Source: Acidobacterium sp. (GTDB taxonomy: Bacteria > Acidobacteriota > Terriglobia > Terriglobales > Acidobacteriaceae). From it: a DNA stretch of 64,000 nt. The notes under the pieces are model-generated. The model was not told where the DNA came from and did no database searches. It saw nothing but the letters and a program-made list of their open reading frames with translations. The translations under genes and the position numbers were made by a program. Positions 26,407-35,137 of the stretch are shown here, piece by piece. Every line of letters begins with the position of its first letter. Within the stretch, counting starts at the first letter, position 1. The stretch lies in contig PMUI01000044.1 of assembly GCA_003166955.1 (NCBI GenBank), positions 1 to 64,000 of the forward strand, read 5' to 3'.

Positions 26407-27134
26407 GCAGAATTCTGTGGCTCTCTGGAGCACTGGCGCTGACACTGGCCGCAGGATGCACGCGCCATACCGCCTCTGCCCCTGCGCTCCATGCGACAGC
26501 CACAGGCTCCGCCATCGTGGAGTCGAGCGGGGGCAAACAACTGGGCACACCTGGCGCGATGCTGCCGCAGCCGCTGGTAGTGCAGGTCAACGATGCCCAG
26601 GGAAATGCGGTCACGGGCGCTCTGGTCGAATTCCGCGGTGCCGAAGGCGTGACCTTCGATCCGGCCGCGAGCCTCTCAGATTCCAGCGGGCAAGTCAGCA
26701 CCAACGTGACCCTCGGGGCACCTCCAGGCCGATATGAAGTGACCGCTGCCTCGAACGACAAAGCCGGAAAAGGTTTCGTCCTCAAGGTCACCGAACTTGC
26801 CGCGGGTTATCAGCAGCAACTCGGCTTCGAACTGCAGGATCAGTATTGTGCCCGCTGCCACGATCCGGAATCTTCACCCCAGAGAGTATCCAATTATGAC
26901 AATCTCGCCGTGAAACCACACGCCTTTACCGAAGGCGAGACCCTCAACAACTTCAGCGACGCAGATCTGATCGCCATCATCAGCCATGGCGGCCCAGCTC
27001 TGAACCGGTCCGCTCTTATGCCGCCCTACGGCGTGACTCTTAGTAGGTCCGAAGTCCAGGCGCTGATCTCTTATATCCGTCTCGTTTCCGATCCGCCCTG
27101 GCGCATCACCGGAGTGGTCTATGCAAAGCAATAA
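26403..27134 (+). CDS. Monoheme cytochrome c lipoprotein with Ig-like domain
   Basis: A 243-residue predicted lipoprotein (signal ending LTLAAGC, Cys17 lipidated). Residues ~50-130 form a bacterial Ig-like domain of the invasin type (VQVNDAQGNAVTGALVEFRG). The C-terminal part is a single-heme cytochrome c: CARCH near residue 150, with a candidate axial Met in SALMPPYG. The ATG overlaps the octaheme stop by 4 bp. Probably an outer- or inner-membrane-anchored electron carrier between the octaheme protein and the porin-like cytochrome. Confidence 0.85.
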   Translation: MSRILWLSGALALTLAAGCTRHTASAPALHATATGSAIVESSGGKQLGTPGAMLPQPLVVQVNDAQGNAVTGALVEFRGAEGVTFDPAASLSDSSGQVSTNVTLGAPPGRYEVTAASNDKAGKGFVLKVTELAAGYQQQLGFELQDQYCARCHDPESSPQRVSNYDNLAVKPHAFTEGETLNNFSDADLIAIISHGGPALNRSALMPPYGVTLSRSEVQALISYIRLVSDPPWRITGVVYAKQ

Positions 27135-27183
27135 ATGCCGTCGCCTCATCTGCCGGTACCTCCGGCCCCGAAAGATGGTCACC

Positions 27184-28515
27184 ATGCGCAATTCACTCCT
27201 GGCAGTATTGGCCGTGCTCTTCGCTTCCCTGGCCTGGATGCCCAACGCCGCCGCGCTTCCCAGCTACGCTCGCCAAACCGGCTTACCGTGCAGCGGTTGC
27301 CATTACACGCCGCCTGAGCTGAACGCCGCGGGAAGGCTCTTCAAGCTGATGGGCTACATCGACAAGGTGAAAAACACTGACATTGTGGCTGAATCGGGCG
27401 GCCGCCGATCCGGACTGGATATGCTCGCTTCGCTGCCTCTGGGAGCGTGGTTTGAGACTTCGTTCACCAGTACCAAGGCCGCTCAGACGGGAACCCAGAA
27501 TGGTAATTTCGAATTCCCCCAGGATGTTTCGCTCTTCCTCGCCGGGGCGTGGGCCCCGCACGTCGGCAGCTTTCTGCAGGTAACCTATGACGCGCAGGAC
27601 GACCACTTCAGCATCGACAACACCGACATCCGCTATGCGAACAAGAAGCAAGTGGGCGGCAAAGAGTTGGTCTATGGACTTACATTGAACAATAACCCCA
27701 CGGTCGAAGATCTGTGGAACAGCACTCCGGCCTGGGGGTTTCCCTTCATCGTCAGCGATTCTGCGCCCACGCCCACGGCCGCGCCCCTGATCGGCGGAGG
27801 CCTGGCGGAGGATGTGGCGGGCATCGGCGCCTACACCATGTGGAATCAGCATCTCTATTTCGCCGGAACCATCTACCGCTCAGATCATATCGGTAGCCCT
27901 CAGCCCACAAATGGCCAGGGCGCGTCCAACATACGCGGTGTTGCGCCTTACTGGCGTCTCGCGTGGCAGCAAAACGGACGGAAAGATAACTTCGAAATCG
28001 GCACTTACGGTATTCATGTGAAAGCAACACCAGGAGCAATTCAGGGAGCCGAAGACAGTTACACGGACTGGGGTCCGGACTTTCAATACGACCACACTTT
28101 CGGCAAAGACGTGCTCTCCGCGCGGGGCAGCTATCTACGCGAGAACTCGGCGCTCGTTGGCAGTCTGGCCAGCGGTGCTGCCAGTCAGAGCGCGCATCAT
28201 CTGGATAGTGGAAATCTGAACGCCGAATATCACTTTGGCAACCGCTACTCAGCCAACGCAGGATGGTTCATGACGTCGGGTACGCCGGATCCGCTGCTCT
28301 ATGCTCAAACCGCGATCACAGGCAGCGCCAACGGCGGTCCGAGAAGCGCCGGATATATCGCGAACTTCTCCTTCTGGCCGATCCAGAATATCGATCTGGC
28401 TGCACAATATACCGCCTACACTCGCTTTAATGGAGCAGCGACGAACTATGACGGTGCGGGACGCAATGCGAGTGACAACAACACGGTTTATCTCCTTGCT
28501 CGCTTTGTTTTCTGA
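27184..28515 (+). CDS. Outer-membrane monoheme cytochrome-porin (Cyc2-like)
   Basis: A 443-residue protein with a Sec signal (MRNSLLAVLAVLFASLAW), one heme site CSGCH (Cys36, Cys39, His40) right after it in SYARQTGLPCSGCHYTPPEL, then ~390 residues of alternating polar/aromatic strands typical of a beta-barrel ending LLARFVF. This N-terminal heme plus porin architecture, and the RQTG-x2-CSxCH...AAGRLFKLMGY signature, resemble Cyc2-type Fe(II) oxidases and related cytochrome-porins. Start ambiguous: the ATG at 27184 has GAAAG 9 nt upstream; an ATG at 27175 and a frame from 27121 exist. It is the last gene of the operon; function as an outer-membrane electron conduit is inferred. Confidence 0.75.
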   Translation: MRNSLLAVLAVLFASLAWMPNAAALPSYARQTGLPCSGCHYTPPELNAAGRLFKLMGYIDKVKNTDIVAESGGRRSGLDMLASLPLGAWFETSFTSTKAAQTGTQNGNFEFPQDVSLFLAGAWAPHVGSFLQVTYDAQDDHFSIDNTDIRYANKKQVGGKELVYGLTLNNNPTVEDLWNSTPAWGFPFIVSDSAPTPTAAPLIGGGLAEDVAGIGAYTMWNQHLYFAGTIYRSDHIGSPQPTNGQGASNIRGVAPYWRLAWQQNGRKDNFEIGTYGIHVKATPGAIQGAEDSYTDWGPDFQYDHTFGKDVLSARGSYLRENSALVGSLASGAASQSAHHLDSGNLNAEYHFGNRYSANAGWFMTSGTPDPLLYAQTAITGSANGGPRSAGYIANFSFWPIQNIDLAAQYTAYTRFNGAATNYDGAGRNASDNNTVYLLARFVF

Positions 28516-28579
28516 TTCGCAGCGATTCTCGTTGCGCGGGTGTGTCAGTTAGCGGACATCCCTGCTACAGGTTCCGCAG

Positions 28580-28627
28580 CGCAATTCCGCGTGCACGGAT
28601 GGGGACCCCACGGTCGGCGGCATTGCG
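28580..28627. terminator. Weak hairpin between convergent genes
   Basis: CGCAATTCCG (28580-28589) pairs with CGGCATTGCG (28618-28627) with one mismatch, and the loop holds a second small palindrome TGGGGACCCCA. It sits in the 152-bp gap between the cytochrome-porin and GH130 stops. There is no T-run, so termination is only a suggestion. Confidence 0.3.
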
Positions 28628-28667
28628 AACTCGCCCCGCGATTTCCAGTTCGCCAAACAATCAGCTT

Positions 28668-29795
28668 TTAGCGACGCTGGGCTGCCGCCGATTCCGAGGC
28701 CGTAACCACAGCGACCAGGGAATCGGCGCAGCCGTAATACAGAAACCATCGATCGTGAAAATACACGAGGCCCTCGGCAAACGTGGTGCCGGCGCTGTAT
28801 TGGCCTGTCTTTTCGTAAGGCAGCGTCGGCTGCAGTACCGGATCTTCCGTTCTTGCCAGAAGCTTCGCCGGATTCTTCGCATCGAACAGCGCCTCGCCCG
28901 CCGCATAGGTATTCGCGGCCAGATTCGGATCGCCTCCCGAAGTGGCGTTCTTGCCGTTGTAGATGACCACGATCCCGCGTCGCGTGAGCACTGGCGGCGG
29001 TCCCGTCTCCGGGAACGAACTGTCGAACCGTCCCGCGCGTGGTCTGAGCACCTCGATTGGTTCGCCTCTCGCGTCTTCCACGGGCGTCCAGCGAATCAGG
29101 TCCGAAGAAGTGGCAAGGTGAATCGCGCCCTCGCCCCAATACATCCAGTACTTACCCTCAATGCGGTCTGCGATCAGCCTCCCATCGCGCAGCGCAGTGA
29201 CAATGCCAGCTGACTTATATTTCAGGTTCGCGTACTTCCCGCCTTCTGCTTCAAGAAATGCAGGGCCATATTTCGTCCAGTGTTCCAGGTCCCGCGAAGT
29301 CGCGATCCCTACGGAGTAAGTCACCCGGTTCCACTGCGTGTAAGTGAGCACATACGTTCCATCTTCACGTTCCACAACGCGCGGATCCTCGACGCCCCCC
29401 GGCCATTCGCGCGAGTCCTGGCCGTCATCGGCCGGATAGAACATCGGCGTGGGGAGGCGCGTAAAGTGAATGCCATCGGCGCTCTCCGCCAGACCGAGAC
29501 GCGAGGTGTGCATGCCGATCTGCATGGCGCCGGTATCGTCTTCAGCGCGGTAGAGTACGTCGACAACGCCGTTCCGTACCACCGCCGCCGGGTTGAACGT
29601 GTGCAGCGCCTCCCAGTGCACCGGAGATTTGCGAATCGGATCGGCAAAAACGGACGCAGGATTGGGCGCGATCACCGGGTTGCCGGCATCCGGCCGGGCA
29701 AACGGGCCAATCGGCCAGGACGTGTCCGCTAACTGCGCGCCTGCCACGAAGGCACAGACAAGGACCAGTGACGCTCGACGCAGAGTTCTCCTCAC
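28668..29795 (-). CDS. Exported GH130-family glycosidase or phosphorylase
   Basis: A 375-residue five-bladed propeller enzyme of the GH130 type, which hydrolyses or phosphorolyses beta-mannosides. GVEDPRVV carries the conserved Asp proton donor region, and YWMYWGEGAIHLATSSDLIRW is the typical GH130 strand pair. An N-terminal hydrophobic stretch (RASLVLVCAFVAGAQLA) is a signal peptide. The GTG at 29795 has GAGGAG 7 nt upstream; the longer frame upstream overlaps the cytochrome gene and is not used. As last gene of the TonB-receptor operon it ties that operon to glycan use. Confidence 0.8.
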   Translation of the reverse strand: MRRTLRRASLVLVCAFVAGAQLADTSWPIGPFARPDAGNPVIAPNPASVFADPIRKSPVHWEALHTFNPAAVVRNGVVDVLYRAEDDTGAMQIGMHTSRLGLAESADGIHFTRLPTPMFYPADDGQDSREWPGGVEDPRVVEREDGTYVLTYTQWNRVTYSVGIATSRDLEHWTKYGPAFLEAEGGKYANLKYKSAGIVTALRDGRLIADRIEGKYWMYWGEGAIHLATSSDLIRWTPVEDARGEPIEVLRPRAGRFDSSFPETGPPPVLTRRGIVVIYNGKNATSGGDPNLAANTYAAGEALFDAKNPAKLLARTEDPVLQPTLPYEKTGQYSAGTTFAEGLVYFHDRWFLYYGCADSLVAVVTASESAAAQRR

Positions 29796-29818
29796 ACCAG
29801 GACTCCTCGCTGCCGCGG

Positions 29819-31477
29819 TCAGGGTTTCGCGCACTTCTGCGAGTCCGCGGTCAATGCCAGCAGGAATTTGCGCGCCGCATCGTTGTCCGGAGCGAAGAGC
29901 AGCACTCTTCGCAGTGTTTGCGCGGCAGCTTCTGCGCTTTCGCCACGGCACTGCGCCACGGCAAGGTCGATTCCCGCCGCGCCGGCCCCGGGATCGTGAC
30001 GAAAGACGGCCTGCCACAACGGCAGAGCCGCAGCGGCATTGCCGCTTTGCGCGTCCAGGACGGCGAGATCGCCTGCCGCGGTTTCATTGAACGGATCCGC
30101 GCGCAGTGCCTCCTGGTACTCGGCTTTTGCCCGCTCCCGATCGCCGTTCATCTGCTCCAGAAATCCGAGCTGCATGTGCAGCTCCGCGTCGGATGCCTGT
30201 TCTGGATCGGATGTCTCGGCCTCGAGCAGCAACCGCATGGCGCGCTCACCCGCCGCACGATCGCCGCGCAGCGCCAGTTGCGCCCAGGCAAGCCCTTCGT
30301 CACGAGCACCGGGGCGAACGCCTCCAATGGGCACGAGCGCCGCGGCGGAGACCGGGCTCACAAAGGGTTTGGAGACGATCTGTATCCGATGGTCCGTCAC
30401 TTGCTCGTGCGCGATGTCCTCGGTCTCCTCGCGCGGCATATGGCACGAAGTGCAGTCCGGATTCCCGGAATGATTCCCGGTGGCGAGAGCCGCATGACAC
30501 GCGAGGCATTTGCTTCGATAAAAAGCGACGCGATCTTCGGCAGTGGGCGAAGAATGAGGATCGTGACAAGTCGTGCAGGTGAGCCGGTCGCCGCTTGCGC
30601 GCCGGCACGCGCTCTCCAGCAGCGACTCCCACTGGCTGGTGGCGCGGCCGCCGGGACCCGCTTTTCGCCCATCTTCGAAATAGACAGCCTCGTCGAACAA
30701 GTCGGCGCCGGGGCGAAACGCGCTGAGACGCTGCCCCGGGCGGATGACAGCAACCTCTCCTTCGAGATGGCACTCGAGGCAAACGGAGTCGCGCAGGACA
30801 GGATCGAGCTTCGCCGGATTGACGATGGGTCCCTTGCCATGCTCGGCCAGATGGTGCGACGGATCGCCGTGGCAGGAGGAGCAGAGAATCCCTCCCCGCA
30901 CAAACGGTGATCCGGAGAAATGATTGCGTGCGTCCGGCAGCGACTCCTGCACATTGCTGGCGTGGCAGTGCAGGCAACCGGGATCGACTGGCAGCGTCAG
31001 CGGCATGTCGCGCGCGTTGAGAAAATTGGGCGTCATGTCCCACAGGTGTTTCTTCGCGTACCAGTTAATGGGAATTTCGTACCAGTAACCTTCACGCTCG
31101 AAGATCCAGGTACGGCCGCGTCTTCCCGATCCGAGATAGTACCGCAGCGCTACTTTCCCACTAAGGGCGCGATCGGGCGGCGCATTCGGCCGTTCATAGG
31201 TGAGCCACAGCTGTCCGCCGTCCAAAATCATGCGATAGTGCACTCTCGACGGCGCGTACGTGAAATCGGCCGCGATAAATCCCTGAGCGGCGGGCCCGCT
31301 GGCATTCGCCATCGGCGTGCGCTTCCACGATTCGTAGATTTGACGATGACACGTTGCGCAGACAGCGTCTGGATCCTCGGTCTGCAGCGGCGATCCTGCC
31401 TGGGCGGCCTGTGCATTCGCGCCGCCGCTGCCGGCGATCACAGATGCCGTTAACAGCAGGGCGCAAAGGCGGCGCAC
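29819..31477 (-). CDS. Exported heptaheme cytochrome c with TPR tail
   Basis: A 552-residue periplasmic multiheme protein. Its seven heme sites are CATCH, CLHCH, CSSCH, CLECH, CTTCH, CLACH and CTSCH, spread over the first ~350 residues in the order typical of the cytochrome c554 / doubled-CxxCH group. The C-terminal ~170 residues form TPR repeats. A signal peptide (ALLLTASVIAGSGGANA) opens the protein. The start is GTG at 31477 with AGGAGG at 31484-31489, one base after the CRTAC1 stop, so the two are translationally coupled. The redox partner is unknown; it may supply or drain electrons for an exported oxidative step. Confidence 0.88.
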   Translation of the reverse strand: MRRLCALLLTASVIAGSGGANAQAAQAGSPLQTEDPDAVCATCHRQIYESWKRTPMANASGPAAQGFIAADFTYAPSRVHYRMILDGGQLWLTYERPNAPPDRALSGKVALRYYLGSGRRGRTWIFEREGYWYEIPINWYAKKHLWDMTPNFLNARDMPLTLPVDPGCLHCHASNVQESLPDARNHFSGSPFVRGGILCSSCHGDPSHHLAEHGKGPIVNPAKLDPVLRDSVCLECHLEGEVAVIRPGQRLSAFRPGADLFDEAVYFEDGRKAGPGGRATSQWESLLESACRRASGDRLTCTTCHDPHSSPTAEDRVAFYRSKCLACHAALATGNHSGNPDCTSCHMPREETEDIAHEQVTDHRIQIVSKPFVSPVSAAALVPIGGVRPGARDEGLAWAQLALRGDRAAGERAMRLLLEAETSDPEQASDAELHMQLGFLEQMNGDRERAKAEYQEALRADPFNETAAGDLAVLDAQSGNAAAALPLWQAVFRHDPGAGAAGIDLAVAQCRGESAEAAAQTLRRVLLFAPDNDAARKFLLALTADSQKCAKP

Positions 31478-31478
31478 G

Positions 31479-33353
31479 TCAGATCCTCCTCATCGCAGGC
31501 AGCATGTACGCCCTCGGTTCCTTCGCCCCCTCTTCCACCACGTACAGCCGATCCGCCGGCAGGTCCCTGAATGTGTCGACCTGACCTGAAGGCCAGCGGA
31601 TTTCGAGCACATCGACGGTCTTCGCCTGATCGAGTCCGAAGTGCAGGCGCAGATCGCTCTGCGAAAAATAGCTTCCGCCGCTGCGCACCTCATCGATCAT
31701 CACCAGAGGCTCCGGCCTGCCCAGCTGTGTTCGAGCCACTACCCGCACACGCGCGCCGATGCCGGTGCGGTTGGATTTCGTGCCGACGACCTTCACTTTC
31801 GCCCAGTGGCGCTGCGTATTCGCATCGCAGCGCAGCAGCTGCGGCAGGCTGTTCACGCAATTGACGACGACGTCGACATCACCATCGTTGTCGTAGTCTC
31901 CGAAGGCGCAGCCACGCGCCGGAACGGCTGCCGTAATGCCGGGCCCACCTTCTGCGCTGACGTCCTCAAAGCGCCCGTTCTGCAAATTGCGATACAGATA
32001 CTTGTGTTCGGCATACGGCGCCTCCGTCTTCACGGTACTGACTTCCGGATAGACATGGCCATTGGCAACGAATAAGTCGAGCCAGCCATCGTTATTCATA
32101 TCCATAAAACCGATTCCCCAGCCTAGATAGCGTGTGTTTACGCCCAAACCAGCCTGATAAGTCCGGTCTTCGAAGTTACCGCCTCCCAGCCCGGCGAACA
32201 GCGAGTCGGTGTCGCCGGCGAAGTTGGTCTTTGCAATGTCGAGCCAGCCGTCGCGATTGTAGTCGCCCACCGTCACGCCCATGCCCGCCTGCGGCCGTCC
32301 ATCGGGAGAAAACGCAACGCCGTCCTCGATGGCGACGTCGCGAAAGGTTCCATCTTTTTGGTTCTGGTAAAGGGTCGCAGCTGTCGAGTCGTTCGCGACA
32401 TAGATGTCCGGCCAGCCGTCGTTGTCGAAATCCGCGACCGCAGCACTGAGCGCATAATTCCCGAGCGTGGTCCACATGCCGGACTTCTCCGAGACGTCGC
32501 TGAAGCTGCCGTCGCCGTTATTGTGGTAGAGAATGTTCTTCCCCGGCGCCAGTCCCGGCGGTCCGCACGCAACCAGAATGCCTTTGTACAGGCACGGCCC
32601 CGACTCCGGCAGCGGCGCGGTCTTCAGATCGAAATCAATATAGTTGCCGACGAACAGGTCGAGATGCCCGTCGCGGTCGTAGTCGAGAAAGGCGCAACCA
32701 GAATTCCATCGTGTCGCCGGCTGCAGCAGTCCCGTTTTCGCCGTCACGTCGATGAAGGTGCCATCGCCGTTGTTATGGAAGAGCACGTTCTGTCCGTAGT
32801 AGGTGACGAACAAATCGTCACAGCCATCGTTGTCGTAATCGCCGACGCAGCAGGCCTGACCCCAGCCGCTGCGGCCCACACCTGCCTTCGCGGTGACATC
32901 CGTGAATGTGCCGTCACGATTGTTCCGGAATAAGTGGCACGATGGCTGCGCGCCCTGCGGAAAACCTTCCAGCCGCCAGCCGTTCACCAGAAAAATGTCG
33001 AGCCATCCGTCCTGATCGTAGTCGTAGAAGGCGACGCCGCAGCCGGTCGTCTCCAACAGGTACTTGTTCTTTCCTTCGCCTCCGAAGATCGTCTTCGCGT
33101 TCAACCCGCTCTGCGTCGCCACGTCGACAAACTCGACGCCCAGCGGAGTCCCCGCAATCGGCGAAGCCGGTCCGGGCGGGGGCGGCATGGGCTTCGCATC
33201 GTAGGATTGCTGCGCGCCGGGCCGGCTCGCCGGCGCCTGCTGACCAGCCACAACATCGCGCTTCCATGGCGGCGTGCCCAACCGCAGCACATCCGCGAAA
33301 GGAAGCACCAGCGCGCTGCGACTCAGAGAGGACAGAAACTGCCGTCGATTCAT
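31479..33353 (-). CDS. Tat-exported CRTAC1-family protein (VCBS/FG-GAP repeats, ASPIC/UnbV)
   Basis: A 624-residue exported beta-propeller. MNRRQFLSSLSRSALVLPF is a Tat signal. Seven calcium-binding-type repeats are visible, for example DYDQDGWLDIFLVNGW, DYDNDGCDDLFV, DYDRDGHLDLFV, DFDNDGWPDIYV and DMNNDGWLDLFV. The C-terminal ~75 residues match the ASPIC/UnbV domain (GSYFSQSDLRLHFGLD, IRWPSGQVDTF). Such proteins bind or scaffold extracellular partners and often occur beside TPR and multiheme genes in Acidobacteriota. It lies 24 nt after the TPR gene and 1 nt before the heptaheme cytochrome. Confidence 0.92.
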   Translation of the reverse strand: MNRRQFLSSLSRSALVLPFADVLRLGTPPWKRDVVAGQQAPASRPGAQQSYDAKPMPPPPGPASPIAGTPLGVEFVDVATQSGLNAKTIFGGEGKNKYLLETTGCGVAFYDYDQDGWLDIFLVNGWRLEGFPQGAQPSCHLFRNNRDGTFTDVTAKAGVGRSGWGQACCVGDYDNDGCDDLFVTYYGQNVLFHNNGDGTFIDVTAKTGLLQPATRWNSGCAFLDYDRDGHLDLFVGNYIDFDLKTAPLPESGPCLYKGILVACGPPGLAPGKNILYHNNGDGSFSDVSEKSGMWTTLGNYALSAAVADFDNDGWPDIYVANDSTAATLYQNQKDGTFRDVAIEDGVAFSPDGRPQAGMGVTVGDYNRDGWLDIAKTNFAGDTDSLFAGLGGGNFEDRTYQAGLGVNTRYLGWGIGFMDMNNDGWLDLFVANGHVYPEVSTVKTEAPYAEHKYLYRNLQNGRFEDVSAEGGPGITAAVPARGCAFGDYDNDGDVDVVVNCVNSLPQLLRCDANTQRHWAKVKVVGTKSNRTGIGARVRVVARTQLGRPEPLVMIDEVRSGGSYFSQSDLRLHFGLDQAKTVDVLEIRWPSGQVDTFRDLPADRLYVVEEGAKEPRAYMLPAMRRI

Positions 33354-33377
33354 CGGGAGAAATCGAACACGAGGCTC

Positions 33378-35123
33378 CTATGGATTCCTGGCGGTGAGCG
33401 CGTCGGCTTTTTGCCTCTCGGCCGCCGCTTCAGTGATGCGTCCCTGCTCAGTCAATGCTGCTGCCAACTGGCGGTGCGCTTCTGCGTAACTGGGATCGCT
33501 GCCGATCGCCTCCTGGTAACGCGCAATCGCGTCCGTGATCTGTCCCTTGCTGAGCAGCGCGTTTCCGGCATTCGTCGCGAACGTGGCGCGCTGACGATTC
33601 ACAGCCACGCGCGTCAAATCCGCCGCAGTCTTCCTCTCTGCTGCCGCCTCGTCCTGCTTTCCTTCCTCCTGCAGAACACTGGCCAGCGTGATATGCGCAC
33701 CCGGCTGCTGCGGGAGCAGTGCGATGGCTTTGCGCAGGGCCGCAGCCGCGTCGTCATATTTCCCCTGCTGACGGAAGACGCTGCCGAGAATCGCCCAGCC
33801 GTCGCCGTTCTCCGGACGCAGTTCGAGCGCGGCCCGCAGATTGCGCACCGCATCGTCGAAGCGGCCCTCCTGCATATAGAGGATGCCGAGCGTGTACGGC
33901 GCATCCGGCGACGCTGGATCGAGACGCAGCGCGGCCTCCAGCTCGGCGATGGCGTGCGGCAGATCGTCTTTCAGCTTGTACGCGAGGCCGAGATCGTAAT
34001 GAAGGTGCGGGTCCTGAGGCGCGAACTTCAGGCCCGTCTGAAATTGCCGGATCGCATCGTCGACATTATTCTCCTGCAGATAGGCCGCGCCCAGATCCTC
34101 GTAGATCGTCGCGTTCTTCGGCGTCAGCGCCGCCGCCCGCAGATAGAGCGGAACCGCCTCCTTCGCGCGCCCGGTTTGCACCATCGCCAGGCCTAGATTG
34201 GTGAGCGGCTCGGCCTCTTTTGGACGCGCATCCACGACCGTCTGCAAAAGCGGGATCGCCTCCTCTCCCTTTCCCGCGCGCTGCAGAGCCAGCGCCAGCT
34301 GATAATCCGCGTCCAGCATTTTCGGGTCAATCTCTATCGCCCGCTGGAAATGCTCGATCGCCTCGTCGTCGTCGTTGGCGGCAACCAGCGCGTTCCCCCA
34401 TTCGAACTGCACCGCGGCATTGTGCGGATCGAGTTCGGCAGCGCGGCTGAACTCCGCTGCTGCGCCATTCATTTGCCGGTCGTGACTCAGCACCACGGCC
34501 AGGTGCATGTGCGCCGATGCCAGCTGAGCATCCAGCTCGATTGCCTTGTTGAAGGCTGCTTCCGCATCCGGCCAGCGGTCGGCCTGAGCATCGAGCGATC
34601 CCAGTTGATCCACCAGGGCCGCGTTCTGCGGATCGGCCTCGACCGCCCGCTCCATGATTACAATCGCGTCCGTCGCCCTGGGGATGGCCGCCAGATCCCG
34701 TGCCCACACCACGAGCAAATCGGAGCGGAGCGGAGCCCGGCGGTCCATCTTCTCGAACAGGGTAATGGCCACTGCGTCCGATCCCGTTTGGCTGTAGGCC
34801 TGTGCCAGATTCTCCTCCGCGGTGCGATCCTCGGGTTTCAGCTTCAGCGCAGTGTTCAGTTCCGCGATGGCGTCCGGGTAGTCGCCCAGGGAGCAGAGCA
34901 CGACCCCCAGCGCGCTGTGTCCCTCTTCGATCCCCGGCGCCAGCCGCACCGCCAGGCTGAATTCCGTCCGCGCCGTGCTCAGGTCGCCGCGCTCATACGC
35001 CTCAGATCCCGCGCGGAAAGCCTGACCCGCCTGCTGCATTGCGGCTGTCTGCGCGCCACACAGCGGCAATCCCCCCAGCAGCAAAGAGGCAAGCGCGAAA
35101 CGTCGCATCGGCTTCAATCGCAT
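33378..35123 (-). CDS. Exported TPR protein (long)
   Basis: A ~581-residue protein made of about 14 TPR repeats behind a signal peptide (MRRFALASLLLGGLPLCGAQ). Repeats such as DPHNAAVQFEWGNALVAAND and DPASPDAPYTLGILYMQEG show the W/L/G/Y/A/P pattern. There is no catalytic domain. Start choices are GTG 35132, ATG 35123 and ATG 35108; the signal peptide fits the last two. It is probably a periplasmic scaffold for the CRTAC1 and cytochrome proteins encoded after it. Confidence 0.85.
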   Translation of the reverse strand: MRLKPMRRFALASLLLGGLPLCGAQTAAMQQAGQAFRAGSEAYERGDLSTARTEFSLAVRLAPGIEEGHSALGVVLCSLGDYPDAIAELNTALKLKPEDRTAEENLAQAYSQTGSDAVAITLFEKMDRRAPLRSDLLVVWARDLAAIPRATDAIVIMERAVEADPQNAALVDQLGSLDAQADRWPDAEAAFNKAIELDAQLASAHMHLAVVLSHDRQMNGAAAEFSRAAELDPHNAAVQFEWGNALVAANDDDEAIEHFQRAIEIDPKMLDADYQLALALQRAGKGEEAIPLLQTVVDARPKEAEPLTNLGLAMVQTGRAKEAVPLYLRAAALTPKNATIYEDLGAAYLQENNVDDAIRQFQTGLKFAPQDPHLHYDLGLAYKLKDDLPHAIAELEAALRLDPASPDAPYTLGILYMQEGRFDDAVRNLRAALELRPENGDGWAILGSVFRQQGKYDDAAAALRKAIALLPQQPGAHITLASVLQEEGKQDEAAAERKTAADLTRVAVNRQRATFATNAGNALLSKGQITDAIARYQEAIGSDPSYAEAHRQLAAALTEQGRITEAAAERQKADALTARNP

Positions 35124-35137
35124 CTCCGGCACTCGCG

